64,000 bases of DNA. Source: Variovorax sp. N23. GTDB taxonomy: Bacteria > Pseudomonadota > Gammaproteobacteria > Burkholderiales > Burkholderiaceae_C. Every line of letters starts with the position of its first letter. Positions within the stretch are counted from its first letter, which is position 1. The position numbers and the translations under genes are program-made. Below are positions 9,172-17,558 of the stretch, one piece after another. The DNA lies in contig NZ_JAOOPY010000018.1 in assembly GCF_025486315.1 (NCBI RefSeq), positions 1-64,000 on the forward strand. The letters run 5' to 3'. The notes under the pieces were generated by a model that did not search any database, was not told the DNA's origin, and saw nothing but the letters and a program-made list of their open reading frames with translations.

Positions 9172-10356
9172 ATGGCACTCACCCTCACCCTGCCGACCGC
9201 GAACCGGTCCCTCGCACCCTACACGTTGAAAGGCAGCGTGCCCGCGAAGCCAGCGGCCGGCGTCAAGTTCAACCGCATCGCCTACTCAGCCGCGCACGTC
9301 GTCGCCGACCCGCTCGTGGTGGTCGATCCGTGGCTGCAGGCCGCCGTCGACTGGGACACGACCATCGCGTACCGCCAGCACCTCTGGTCGCTCGGCCTGG
9401 GCGTGGCCGAGGCGATGGACACCGCGCAGCGCGGCATGGGCCTGGACTGGCCGACCTCGCTGGAGCTGATCCGCCGCTCGCTCGATGCCGCGAAAGACGT
9501 GCCCGGTGCGCGGGTCGCCTCGGGCTGCGGCACCGACCACCTGAACCTCGACGAGGTGAAGAGCGTCGACGACGTGATCCGCGGCTACGAGGAACAGATG
9601 GCCGCCATCGAGAAGCTGGGCGGCAAGCTGATCGTGATGGCGAGCCGTGCGCTGGCCCGCGTGGCCAAGAGCCCGGCTGATTACGAGCGCGTGTACGACC
9701 GCATCCTGTCGCAGGCGAAGCAGCCGGTCGTGCTGCATTGGCTCGGCGAGATGTTCGACCCGGCCCTGGCCGGCTATTGGGGCACGTCGAACGTCGATGC
9801 CGCCATGGACACGGCCGTCGGCATCATCGCGGCGCACCCGGACAAGGTCGACGGCATCAAGATCTCGCTGCTCGACAAGGACAAGGAGATCGCCATGCGG
9901 CGTCGCCTGCCATCGGGCGTGCGGATGTACACGGGCGACGACTTCAATTACGCCGAACTGATCGCTGGCGATGGTCATGGCAGCGAAGTCATGCACGGCC
10001 AGAGCGATGCGTTGCTGGGCATCTTCGACGCCATCGCACCGGCGGCCAGTTCGGCCCTCGGCGAACTCGCGCAGGGCAACGTCGACAAGTTCCACGCCAT
10101 CCTCGGCCCCACGGTGCCGCTGTCGCGCCACATCTTCGCGGCGCCCACGCGCTTCTACAAGACCGGCGTGGTGTTCATGGCCTGGCTCAACGGCCACCAG
10201 ACGCACTTCACGATGGTCGGTGGTCAGCAGAGCACGCGCTCGCTGCAGCATTTCGCCGAGCTGTTCCGCCTGGCCGATGCGGCCAGCGTGCTGGAGAAGC
10301 CGGAGCAGGCGGTGCAGCGCATGAAGACGTTGCTCGCCATCCACGGCGTGGAATGA
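9172..10356 (+). CDS. DUF993 protein (dihydrodipicolinate synthase-like TIM barrel)
   Basis: A 394-residue protein recognised as DUF993, a family distantly related to the DHDPS/NAL aldolases. Consistent features are an ASGCGTDHLN segment, a lysine in DGIKISLLD that would be in the Schiff-base position of an aldolase, and a YTGDDFNYAEL segment. A retro-aldol or related cleavage of the oxidised product of the upstream dehydrogenase is a reasonable guess, but no member is known to me to be characterised. The start at 9172 follows the previous stop by 11 bp. Its last codons overlap the next gene through an ATGA junction, so the two are translationally coupled. Confidence 0.8.
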   Translation: MALTLTLPTANRSLAPYTLKGSVPAKPAAGVKFNRIAYSAAHVVADPLVVVDPWLQAAVDWDTTIAYRQHLWSLGLGVAEAMDTAQRGMGLDWPTSLELIRRSLDAAKDVPGARVASGCGTDHLNLDEVKSVDDVIRGYEEQMAAIEKLGGKLIVMASRALARVAKSPADYERVYDRILSQAKQPVVLHWLGEMFDPALAGYWGTSNVDAAMDTAVGIIAAHPDKVDGIKISLLDKDKEIAMRRRLPSGVRMYTGDDFNYAELIAGDGHGSEVMHGQSDALLGIFDAIAPAASSALGELAQGNVDKFHAILGPTVPLSRHIFAAPTRFYKTGVVFMAWLNGHQTHFTMVGGQQSTRSLQHFAELFRLADAASVLEKPEQAVQRMKTLLAIHGVE

Positions 10357-11237
10357 CGATGCGCGACTTCACGCAGAACCACGAGTGGCTGTCCATCAAC
10401 ACCGCGACCGTGCGCAAGCAGCGCGGCGTCGAGGTGCCGCTCGACCGCATCATCGACCAGTGCGCCGAACGCGGCATCCGTGCCATCAGCCCGTGGCGCG
10501 ACCAGGTCGCTGCCGTCGGGTTGGACAAGGTCGCGGCGCAGCTGAGGGCGCACGGCATGGGCCTGTCGGGCTATTGCCGTGGCGGCTTCTTCCCTGCACC
10601 CGATGCGGCCGGCCTGAAGGCAGCGCTCGACGACAACCGCCGCGCCATCGACGAAGCGAAAACGTTGAACGCGCCCTGCCTAGTGCTCGTGGTGGGCGCC
10701 CTGCCCGGTGCGCTCGATGGCAAGGCGGCGTACACCGACATCGCGCGCGCCCGCAGCGAGGTGCGCGACGGCATCGCTGCATCACTCGACTACGCCCGCG
10801 AGGTCGGCATGCCGCTGGCCATCGAGCCACTGCACCCGATGCAGGCGGCCGACCGCGCGTGCATCAACACGCTGGAACACGCGCTCGATGTGTGCGACGA
10901 ACTCGACCCCGGCCAGAGCGGCCTGCTCGGCGTGGCGCTCGACATCTATCACGTGTGGTGGGACCCGAAGCTGCAACAGCAGATCGCGCGTGCGGGCAAG
11001 GAGCGCTTGCTCGCGTACCACGTGTGCGACTGGCTCACGCCAACGCGCGACCTTCTCTCCGACCGCGGGATGATGGGTGACGGCATCGTCGAACTGAAGA
11101 AGATCCGCGGCTGGGTCGAGGCGGCGGGCTTCGACGGCTTCAGCGAGGTGGAGATCTTCTCGATGCTCGACTGGTGGAAGCGCGATGGCGGGGATGTGCT
11201 CGACATCTGCGTCGAACGCCATAAACGCGCCGTTTGA
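10353..11237 (+). CDS. Sugar phosphate isomerase/epimerase-like TIM-barrel protein
   Basis: A 294-residue protein of the xylose-isomerase-like TIM-barrel superfamily (IolE/IolI/hydroxypyruvate isomerase relatives). Candidate metal ligands appear in the usual order on successive strands: Glu in LAIEPLHP, Asp and His in ALDIYHVWWDP, His in AYHVCDW and Glu in SEVEIFS. It overlaps the DUF993 gene by 4 bp (ATGA), so coupling is strong. A second in-frame ATG lies two codons later. It ends the operon that starts at 6969. The natural substrate is not evident. Confidence 0.83.
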   Translation: MTMRDFTQNHEWLSINTATVRKQRGVEVPLDRIIDQCAERGIRAISPWRDQVAAVGLDKVAAQLRAHGMGLSGYCRGGFFPAPDAAGLKAALDDNRRAIDEAKTLNAPCLVLVVGALPGALDGKAAYTDIARARSEVRDGIAASLDYAREVGMPLAIEPLHPMQAADRACINTLEHALDVCDELDPGQSGLLGVALDIYHVWWDPKLQQQIARAGKERLLAYHVCDWLTPTRDLLSDRGMMGDGIVELKKIRGWVEAAGFDGFSEVEIFSMLDWWKRDGGDVLDICVERHKRAV

Positions 11238-11248
11238 TTCCTGCGGCG

Positions 11249-11344
11249 GGCTCAGGCCGGCGCGGTGCACTGCTTCGTTCGTGTCCCCCGGCCTGCGGCC
11301 TCCTCCTTGACCTCACTGCGCAGTACACCCCGCCGGCCTGAGCC
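11249..11344 (-). repeat. Structured repeat unit A1 (25-bp stem, conserved loop), minus-oriented core
   Basis: The left arm 11249-11273 (begins GGCTCAGGCCGGCG) pairs with the right arm 11320-11344 (ends CGCCGGCCTGAGCC) at 23 of 25 positions. The 46-nt loop holds the diverged, reverse-complement form of a core shared with three other units in this window: AAGGAGGAG, then a small GC hairpin, then GGGGGAC. It is the first half of a 236-nt two-unit element (11249-11484) between the isomerase and the glycosylase-like gene. Confidence 0.8.
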
Positions 11345-11390
11345 GGGTCGGGGCTGTAGCTGATCACCCTTGAACAACACGGCATGTCCT

Positions 11391-11484
11391 GGGCCGAGGG
11401 CGGTGGGTGGCCCCTGCAGCGAAATCAAGGAGGAGCCGAAGGCGGGGGACATTCGCGGAAGGGGCCACCCGCCGTCCTCGGCCC
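11391..11484 (+). repeat. Structured repeat unit A2 (24-bp stem, conserved loop), plus-oriented core
   Basis: The left arm 11391-11414 (starts GGGCCGAGG, ends GGCCCC) pairs with 11461-11484 at 22 Watson-Crick positions. The other two are G-U pairs in the plus-strand RNA. The 46-nt loop contains GCAGCGAAAT, AAGGAGGAG, a GCC-GAA-GGC mini-hairpin and GGGGGACATTCGCGGA. A further outer pairing GTCCTG (11386-11391)/CAGGAC (about 11495-11500) may extend the stem. With unit A1 it forms the 236-nt element; the two units point away from each other with a 46-nt spacer. Confidence 0.82.
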
Positions 11485-11518
11485 CGCCCTGAAACAGGAC
11501 GCTGCAAAATCCGGGAAC

Positions 11519-12616
<1,098 letters not shown>

Positions 12617-12716
12617 ACAGCCATCTCGGGGCGCTCAAGGGTTTTTCCGCGGGGGCGACAGCATGCGTTTCGCGGCGTGCCTAGAATCCTGATCGCCCCG
12701 GTGCAAGCCGGGGCAT

Positions 12717-12869
12717 GCGTTCTCAGGGCGGGGTGAAATTCCCCACCGGCGGTGACGGCGACTCGTTCGCACAAGCCCGCGAGCGCCTGCGGTGCGTCAT
12801 GCATTGCAGGGTCAGCAGACCCGGTTGGAATCCGGGGCCGACGGTCACAGTCCGGATGAAAGAGAGCGC
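12717..12869 (+). promoter_or_regulatory. FMN riboswitch (RFN element)
   Basis: The conserved RFN order is present: a closing stem GCGTTCTC (12717-12724) with GAGAGCGC (12862-12869, one G-U pair), then CAGGGCGGGGTGAAATTCCC, the CACCGGCGGTGAC hairpin, AGCCCGCGAGC, GTCAGCAGACCCGGT and CACAGTCCGGATGAAAGA. It lies 91 bp before ribH and should lower its expression when FMN is plentiful. The 3' region has a small CAGG-AAA-CCTG hairpin (12933-12943) just before the start codon, possibly part of the expression platform. The rest of the 344-bp gap (12617-12960) shows nothing else. Confidence 0.95.
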
Positions 12870-12960
12870 GTCATCGTGAGCCCGGCTGCGCGCCTTCGTG
12901 CGACCGGACGCATGGTTGCGTGCGCCCTGATTCAGGAAACCTGCTTTCTAGAGGCACACC

Positions 12961-13464
12961 ATGAGTCAGATCAACGACCTTCCCCTTTCGGCCATCTCGG
13001 CCACCGAGCCGCAGCGCGTCGCCTTCATCGAGGCGCAGTGGCATGCCGACATCGTCCACCAGGCGCGCCACGCCTTCCTCGCGGAGATGGAGCGCCAGGG
13101 CTTCGCGCGCGATCGCATCGACGTGATCGCCGTGCCCGGCGCCTTCGAGATCCCGCTGCACGCCAAGCGGCTCGCGCTGTCGGGCCGCTACGCCGCCATC
13201 GTCGGCTGCGCACTGGTGGTCGACGGCGGCATCTACCGCCACGAGTTCGTCGCCAACACGGTGGTGAGCACGCTGATGTCGCTGCAGCTCGAGACCAACG
13301 TGCCGATCCTCTCGGCCGTGCTGACGCCGCACCACTTCCACGAGCATGTGGAACACCGCAAGTACTTCCACGCGCACTTCGCGGTGAAGGGAACCGAGGC
13401 GGCCGATGCCTGCATCAAGACGCTCGAAGGCCTGCGCCAGGTCGACGCGCTGCTGGCCGGCTGA
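12961..13464 (+). CDS. ribH: 6,7-dimethyl-8-ribityllumazine synthase, type II (RibH2)
   Basis: This 167-residue enzyme condenses 5-amino-6-ribitylaminouracil with 3,4-dihydroxybutanone phosphate, the next-to-last step of riboflavin synthesis. The sequence resembles the decameric RibH2 class of rhizobia and Brucella: an N-terminal IEAQWHADIV segment, VPGAFEIP (58-65), GCALVVDGGIYRHEFVA and the histidine-rich TPHHFHEHVEHR (about 122-133) that contains the catalytic His. It stands alone behind the FMN riboswitch rather than in a rib operon. The organism probably also has a housekeeping ribH elsewhere, which this window cannot show. Confidence 0.93.
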   Translation: MSQINDLPLSAISATEPQRVAFIEAQWHADIVHQARHAFLAEMERQGFARDRIDVIAVPGAFEIPLHAKRLALSGRYAAIVGCALVVDGGIYRHEFVANTVVSTLMSLQLETNVPILSAVLTPHHFHEHVEHRKYFHAHFAVKGTEAADACIKTLEGLRQVDALLAG

Positions 13465-13534
13465 GCGCTTTCGCCCTGCGGCCGGGCAAGGCTTTCGATC
13501 GGGTCGCGTCATCGCGCCTCCCTAAGATCGGCGC

Positions 13535-14548
13535 GTGGACTCCCTGACGCAAATCGTGCTGGGCGGCACCGTCGCCGCAGCCATCGCCCCCGCACGGCAT
13601 CGCCGGGCCGCCCTGCTCGCCGGTGCGGCGCTCGGCACGCTGCCGGACCTCGACACTTTTCTCATCCAGCCCTTCACCGACAACCCGGTGACGCTGATGA
13701 CGGTGCACCGCAGCTTCAGCCATTCGCTGCTGGTGCTGCCCTTCGTCGGCTGGCTGATCTGGTGGCTCTTCAAGCGGCGCCGCGGCCGCGTGGCGGATTC
13801 GCCGACGCGCTGGTTCTGGGCGATGCAGGCGGCACTGCTCACGCATCCGCTGCTCGATGCCTTCACGGTCTACGGCACCCAGCTGTGGTGGCCGCTGCTG
13901 GTGCGGCCGGTGTCATGGTCCACCGTCTTCATCATCGATCCGGGCTACACGCTGTGGCTGCTGCTGGCCTGCGGCTTCGCGTGGTGGGCCGCGGCGCGCG
14001 CGTCGGCGCAACGGGCGCTGGTGGGCGGGCTGCTGCTCAGCAGCGCCTACCTCGGCTGGTCGCTGGTGGCGAAGCACATGGTCGAGCGCGACGCCGCGCG
14101 CGCACTGGCAGCCATGGGCCTGGCCGATGCACCGCGGCTCTCGACGCCGATGCCGCTCAACACGCTGCTCTGGCGCGTCATCGTGATGACGCCCGACGGC
14201 TACCTCGAGGGCCAGCGCTCGCTCGTGGCCGACACCGGCACGATGACCTTCGCGCGTTTCGATTCCGACGTGGCGGCGCGGGCCGCCGCACGCGACGTGC
14301 CGGCCGTGCAGCGGCTGCAGTGGTTCAACGGCGGCTTCATGCGCGCGCAGACCACGCCCGAAGGCACGCTGGTGCTGTCGGACCTGCGCATGGGCGTGGC
14401 ACCGAACTACAGCTTCGAGTTCGAGGTGGCACGCCGGGCCGATGGCGCCTGGCAGGCGGTGCCGCCGAAGCAGCGCGACTGGAAAGTTCCCACGGGCGAC
14501 TTCGGCGCGCTCTGGCAGCGCATCTGGCGCGCGCCACCGGCCCTCTGA
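13535..14548 (+). CDS. YdjM-like membrane-bound metal-dependent hydrolase
   Basis: A 337-residue inner-membrane protein of the YdjM (LexA-regulated, DUF457-like) family of putative metal-dependent hydrolases. Family features are an N-terminal MDSLTQIVLGG, PDLD at 37-40, HRSFSHS at 58-64 and a later THPLLDAFTVYG segment. Together these give the His/Asp metal-binding set. Several hydrophobic spans follow, then a long soluble C-terminal part. Biological role is not known. It starts about 70 bp after ribH and ends 5 bp before the convergent TauE gene. Confidence 0.82.
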   Translation: MDSLTQIVLGGTVAAAIAPARHRRAALLAGAALGTLPDLDTFLIQPFTDNPVTLMTVHRSFSHSLLVLPFVGWLIWWLFKRRRGRVADSPTRWFWAMQAALLTHPLLDAFTVYGTQLWWPLLVRPVSWSTVFIIDPGYTLWLLLACGFAWWAAARASAQRALVGGLLLSSAYLGWSLVAKHMVERDAARALAAMGLADAPRLSTPMPLNTLLWRVIVMTPDGYLEGQRSLVADTGTMTFARFDSDVAARAAARDVPAVQRLQWFNGGFMRAQTTPEGTLVLSDLRMGVAPNYSFEFEVARRADGAWQAVPPKQRDWKVPTGDFGALWQRIWRAPPAL

Positions 14549-14553
14549 CGGGT

Positions 14554-15309
14554 TCAGCGCTGCAACAGCGTCGGCACCGACGACGCCAGCAGCATCACGC
14601 CCGACACCGTCAGCAAGCCCAGCACGATCTGCCGAAAGGCCGCGTCGCTGATGCCGACGTAGAGCCGCGCACCGAGCAGCACCGGCACCAGCACGCAGCC
14701 GGCGACGATGGCCAGCATCGGCAGCATCGCCAGACCCACGTTGCCCGCGCCCAGGTGCAGGGCGAAGGCCACGGTCAGCATGGCGAGGTTGAAGTTCTGG
14801 ATGACGGCGCGCTGCGCGTCCTTGTCCATGCGGCGCAGCGTGCACCACAGCGTGGGGATGGCGCCGGCGAAGCCGCCCACGCCGCTGCAGAGGCCACCGG
14901 CGAGACCCGCCACCGCATCGGCCGCGCGACCGCCGACGGTGACGCGCGGCAGGTTGCGCGCCATCAGCATGGCCGGGCACCAGACCACCAGCAGGGCACC
15001 GAGGCAGGCCTTGAACACCGCGACATCGAGCCGCGGCAGCAGCCAGACGCCGAGCGGCACACCGGCCAGTCCGCCGACGACGAAGGGCAGCAGCAGCCGC
15101 TTGTCGAAGCTTCGCTTCTGCGAAAAAGCGGCGATGAGCTGACCGGTCAGCGCGCCGAAGGTGGCCAGCACGGCGGCGAGCCTCGGCTCGACCGTCCAGG
15201 CCCAGATCGAGATCGCGACCAGCCCGAACGCAAAGCCCGACAGCCCCTGCACGAAGCCGGCCACGGCCGCGCCGAGCGCGACCAGCAGGTAGAGCGCGAG
15301 CGGCTCCAA
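14554..15309 (-). CDS. TauE/SafE (TSUP) family membrane transporter
   Basis: A 251-residue polytopic protein of the TSUP family, generally linked to export of sulfite, sulfonates or other organic anions. The pattern fits: two homologous halves of about four membrane spans each, glycine- and proline-rich (GFVQGLSGFAFGLVAIS near the N-terminus, GGLCSGVGGFAGAIPTLW in the second half). It is followed on the same strand by nothing (convergent to the YdjM-like gene). It is preceded by the MFS gene, 7 bp upstream, so the two probably share a transcript. Substrate is unknown. Confidence 0.85.
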   Translation of the reverse strand: MEPLALYLLVALGAAVAGFVQGLSGFAFGLVAISIWAWTVEPRLAAVLATFGALTGQLIAAFSQKRSFDKRLLLPFVVGGLAGVPLGVWLLPRLDVAVFKACLGALLVVWCPAMLMARNLPRVTVGGRAADAVAGLAGGLCSGVGGFAGAIPTLWCTLRRMDKDAQRAVIQNFNLAMLTVAFALHLGAGNVGLAMLPMLAIVAGCVLVPVLLGARLYVGISDAAFRQIVLGLLTVSGVMLLASSVPTLLQR

Positions 15310-15316
15310 GCGCCGC

Positions 15317-16570
15317 TCAGGCCGACGCAGGCACGAGGGCCTCGCGCCGCACGCGGCGCACGTTGAAGGCGCTGGCGATCAGCACGCCCTGCACCAGCGC
15401 CAGGCCGACGATCACCGCCGTGTAGCGGCCGTTGTCCATCAGGCGCCCGAAGACCAGCGGCGCCACCGCCTGCCCGATGTCGAGCCCGGCGTAGACCACG
15501 CCGTAGACGCGGCCGGTGGCGTTGGGCGGCGTCGACTTCTTCACCAGCAGGTCGCGCGACGGGCCGGCGATGCCCGAGGCGAAGCCCATGGCACCGAACA
15601 GCACCGGCACCAGCACCGGCGCGAAGTCGGCGAAGGCCAGCACCAGCGCGAGCGAGGCGGCGATGCCGAAACCGGCGCCCACGATGCGCTCGCAGCGCGA
15701 CGGGTCCGAAGCGAGAAAGCCACCGACCACCATGCCGGCCGCGCTGGCCACCATGTAGACCGTGAGGCACACCGCCACCAGCGCCAACGGCACCGCGTGC
15801 AGATGGCCGGCCGCGGCCGGCGCGAAGGTCTGCACCACGCTGATGACCATCGCGTAGAAAAAGAAGAAGCCGAAGCACATCCACACCGCCGGGATGCGCA
15901 GGAAGTCGAACTGGCCCGCGGCCGGTGCATGCGCGGCCTGGCCGGTGGCCTTCTGCACCGTCTTCACGTCAAGCGAGAGCACGCCGCGGTACAGCCACAG
16001 CACCACCAGCACCGCCAGCGCGAGCGCACCGGCCGCGGCGAGCGCCACGCGCCATGACGTCGCCAGCGCGATCGGCACCACGAAGGCTGGCGCCAGCGCC
16101 CAGCCCAGGCTGCCGGTGATGCCGTGCACGCTGTAGGCATGGCCCAGCCGCGTGGGCGCCACCTTGCGGTTGAAGAGCGTGTAGTCGACCGGGTGGAACA
16201 CGCCGTTGCCCACGCCGCCGACCACCGCGCTGGCCAGCAGCATCCAGTAGCTCTGCGCCGTCGCATAGCCGAAACCGGCCAGACCGAGCATGCCGAGCCC
16301 GACGAACAGCACCGGCCGCGGCCCCAGCTTGTCGACGATGAAGCCCGAGGCCGCCTGCACCAGACACGAGACGACGAAGAACACGGTGAGCACCGCGCCC
16401 AGCTCGGTGTAGCTGACGTTGAACGCGTCCTTCAGCCAGGGGAACAGCGGCGCCAGGATGAGCTGGCTGAAGTGGCTGATCGCATGGGCCAGGCCGACCA
16501 GGCCGATGAGCTGTGCGTCGGTGCGCAGCGTGTTCTCGGGGGGCGAACGGGAAGCGGAAGCGTGGGACAT
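15317..16570 (-). CDS. MFS transporter (Fsr-like)
   Basis: A 417-residue major facilitator with about twelve predicted membrane spans. The N-terminal half contains the conserved inter-helix motif region DKLGPRPVLFVG. The HAISHFSQLILAPLFPWLKD opening and the GVGNGVFHPVDYTLFNRKV segment resemble fosmidomycin-resistance-type (Fsr) exporters. The start at 16570 (MSHASASR) is preferred because upstream extension runs over the divergent promoter region. It is divergent from an AraC regulator at 16656, which probably controls it; the TauE gene lies 7 bp downstream. Drug or metabolite export is likely, ligand unknown. Confidence 0.85.
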   Translation of the reverse strand: MSHASASRSPPENTLRTDAQLIGLVGLAHAISHFSQLILAPLFPWLKDAFNVSYTELGAVLTVFFVVSCLVQAASGFIVDKLGPRPVLFVGLGMLGLAGFGYATAQSYWMLLASAVVGGVGNGVFHPVDYTLFNRKVAPTRLGHAYSVHGITGSLGWALAPAFVVPIALATSWRVALAAAGALALAVLVVLWLYRGVLSLDVKTVQKATGQAAHAPAAGQFDFLRIPAVWMCFGFFFFYAMVISVVQTFAPAAAGHLHAVPLALVAVCLTVYMVASAAGMVVGGFLASDPSRCERIVGAGFGIAASLALVLAFADFAPVLVPVLFGAMGFASGIAGPSRDLLVKKSTPPNATGRVYGVVYAGLDIGQAVAPLVFGRLMDNGRYTAVIVGLALVQGVLIASAFNVRRVRREALVPASA

Positions 16571-16636
16571 GGCTGTGAACGAAGGGAGCGGGCTTCGATC
16601 GTAGGCCGCACGGACGCGGCAGAATGGCGATACATG

Positions 16637-16649
16637 GACAAGATTTGTC
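16637..16649. promoter_or_regulatory. Palindrome between divergent MFS and AraC genes
   Basis: GACAA-GAT-TTGTC is a perfect 5-bp dyad with a 3-bp spacer ending 6 bp before the AraC start codon. It is itself flanked by CATGG and CCATG. Its place in an 85-bp divergent intergenic region suggests an operator for the AraC protein acting on itself or on the MFS gene. This rests on position only. Confidence 0.4.
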
Positions 16650-16655
16650 GAAACC

Positions 16656-17519
16656 ATGACAGTTGCTGAACCGAAGACCGATTCCCCCCGCCCCCGGCCC
16701 CTGAACCCTCCGCCGGCCAACACGGTGGTGGAACCGCTGACGCCGCATCTCTATGCCCCCGACGCGGTGCGTCCGCTGCGCGCCAAGGAACATTTCCTGC
16801 AGGCCGACACCTTCGTCGAGCTGCACGTCCACCCCTGGCCGCAACTCACCTTCTCGACCCGCGGCGTGATCCGGCTGAGCACGCAGGACGGCAGCTACAT
16901 CGTGCCGCCCTCGCGCGCGCTGTGGGTGCCGGCGGACGTGCCGCACAGCATCACGCTGATCGAGGACGCCGAACTGCGCACCGTGTATGTCCACAGCTGG
17001 CTGGCGCCGCCCTGGGAACGCTGCGAGGTGCTGGAGATCAGCCCGCTGATGCGTGCGCTGATGCTGGCGCTCGACACCACGCCCGACGGCCGGCCGCCCG
17101 CCGACCCGCAGGCGCCGCACCGCGAACGCATGATCGCGCCGCTGCTGATCGACGAGATCGAGCGCGCCACGCAGATCCGCATCGACGTGCCGCTGCCCGC
17201 CGACAAGCGCCTGCGCCAGCTGTGCGAGACGCTGCTGCGCAACCCGGCCGACCGCGCCACACTGGCCGAACGCGCCAACGCCATCGGCGCCAGCGAGCGC
17301 ACCGTGGCACGCCTCTTCCGCGACCAGCTCGGCATGAACTGGCAGCAGTGGCGCCAGCAGGCCGTGATGGCCCACGCCCTGCCCCTGCTCGCGCGCGGCA
17401 TGGCCGTGAGCCAGGTCGCGACCGCCAGCGGCTACGCCACCGACAGCGCCTTCTGCGCGATGTTCAAGGCCGCCACCGGCCGCTCGCCCACCGCGTTCCA
17501 GCACAAGAAGGCCAGATAA
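16656..17519 (+). CDS. AraC-family transcriptional regulator with cupin sensor domain
   Basis: A 287-residue regulator. The N-terminal half is a cupin-like sensing domain (ELHVHPWPQLTFSTRGV, then WVPADVPHSI). The C-terminal roughly 85 residues hold the two helix-turn-helix units (ASERTVARLFRDQLGMNWQQWRQ; later VSQVATASGYATDSAFCAMFKAATG). This is the layout of AraC regulators that control a neighbouring efflux or catabolic gene. It is divergent from the MFS gene, its most likely target, and is followed 39 bp later by the SulP gene. The effector is unknown. Confidence 0.88.
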   Translation: MTVAEPKTDSPRPRPLNPPPANTVVEPLTPHLYAPDAVRPLRAKEHFLQADTFVELHVHPWPQLTFSTRGVIRLSTQDGSYIVPPSRALWVPADVPHSITLIEDAELRTVYVHSWLAPPWERCEVLEISPLMRALMLALDTTPDGRPPADPQAPHRERMIAPLLIDEIERATQIRIDVPLPADKRLRQLCETLLRNPADRATLAERANAIGASERTVARLFRDQLGMNWQQWRQQAVMAHALPLLARGMAVSQVATASGYATDSAFCAMFKAATGRSPTAFQHKKAR

Positions 17520-17558
17520 TCCCGCGGTGCATCTCGAACTCTTCTGCGTGCCGGCATC

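Noticed and set aside
11249-11484. Repeat pair as intrinsic terminators
   Set aside because: The stems are too long (24-25 bp) with about 46-nt loops and no T-tracts, and the conserved part is the loop, not the stem.
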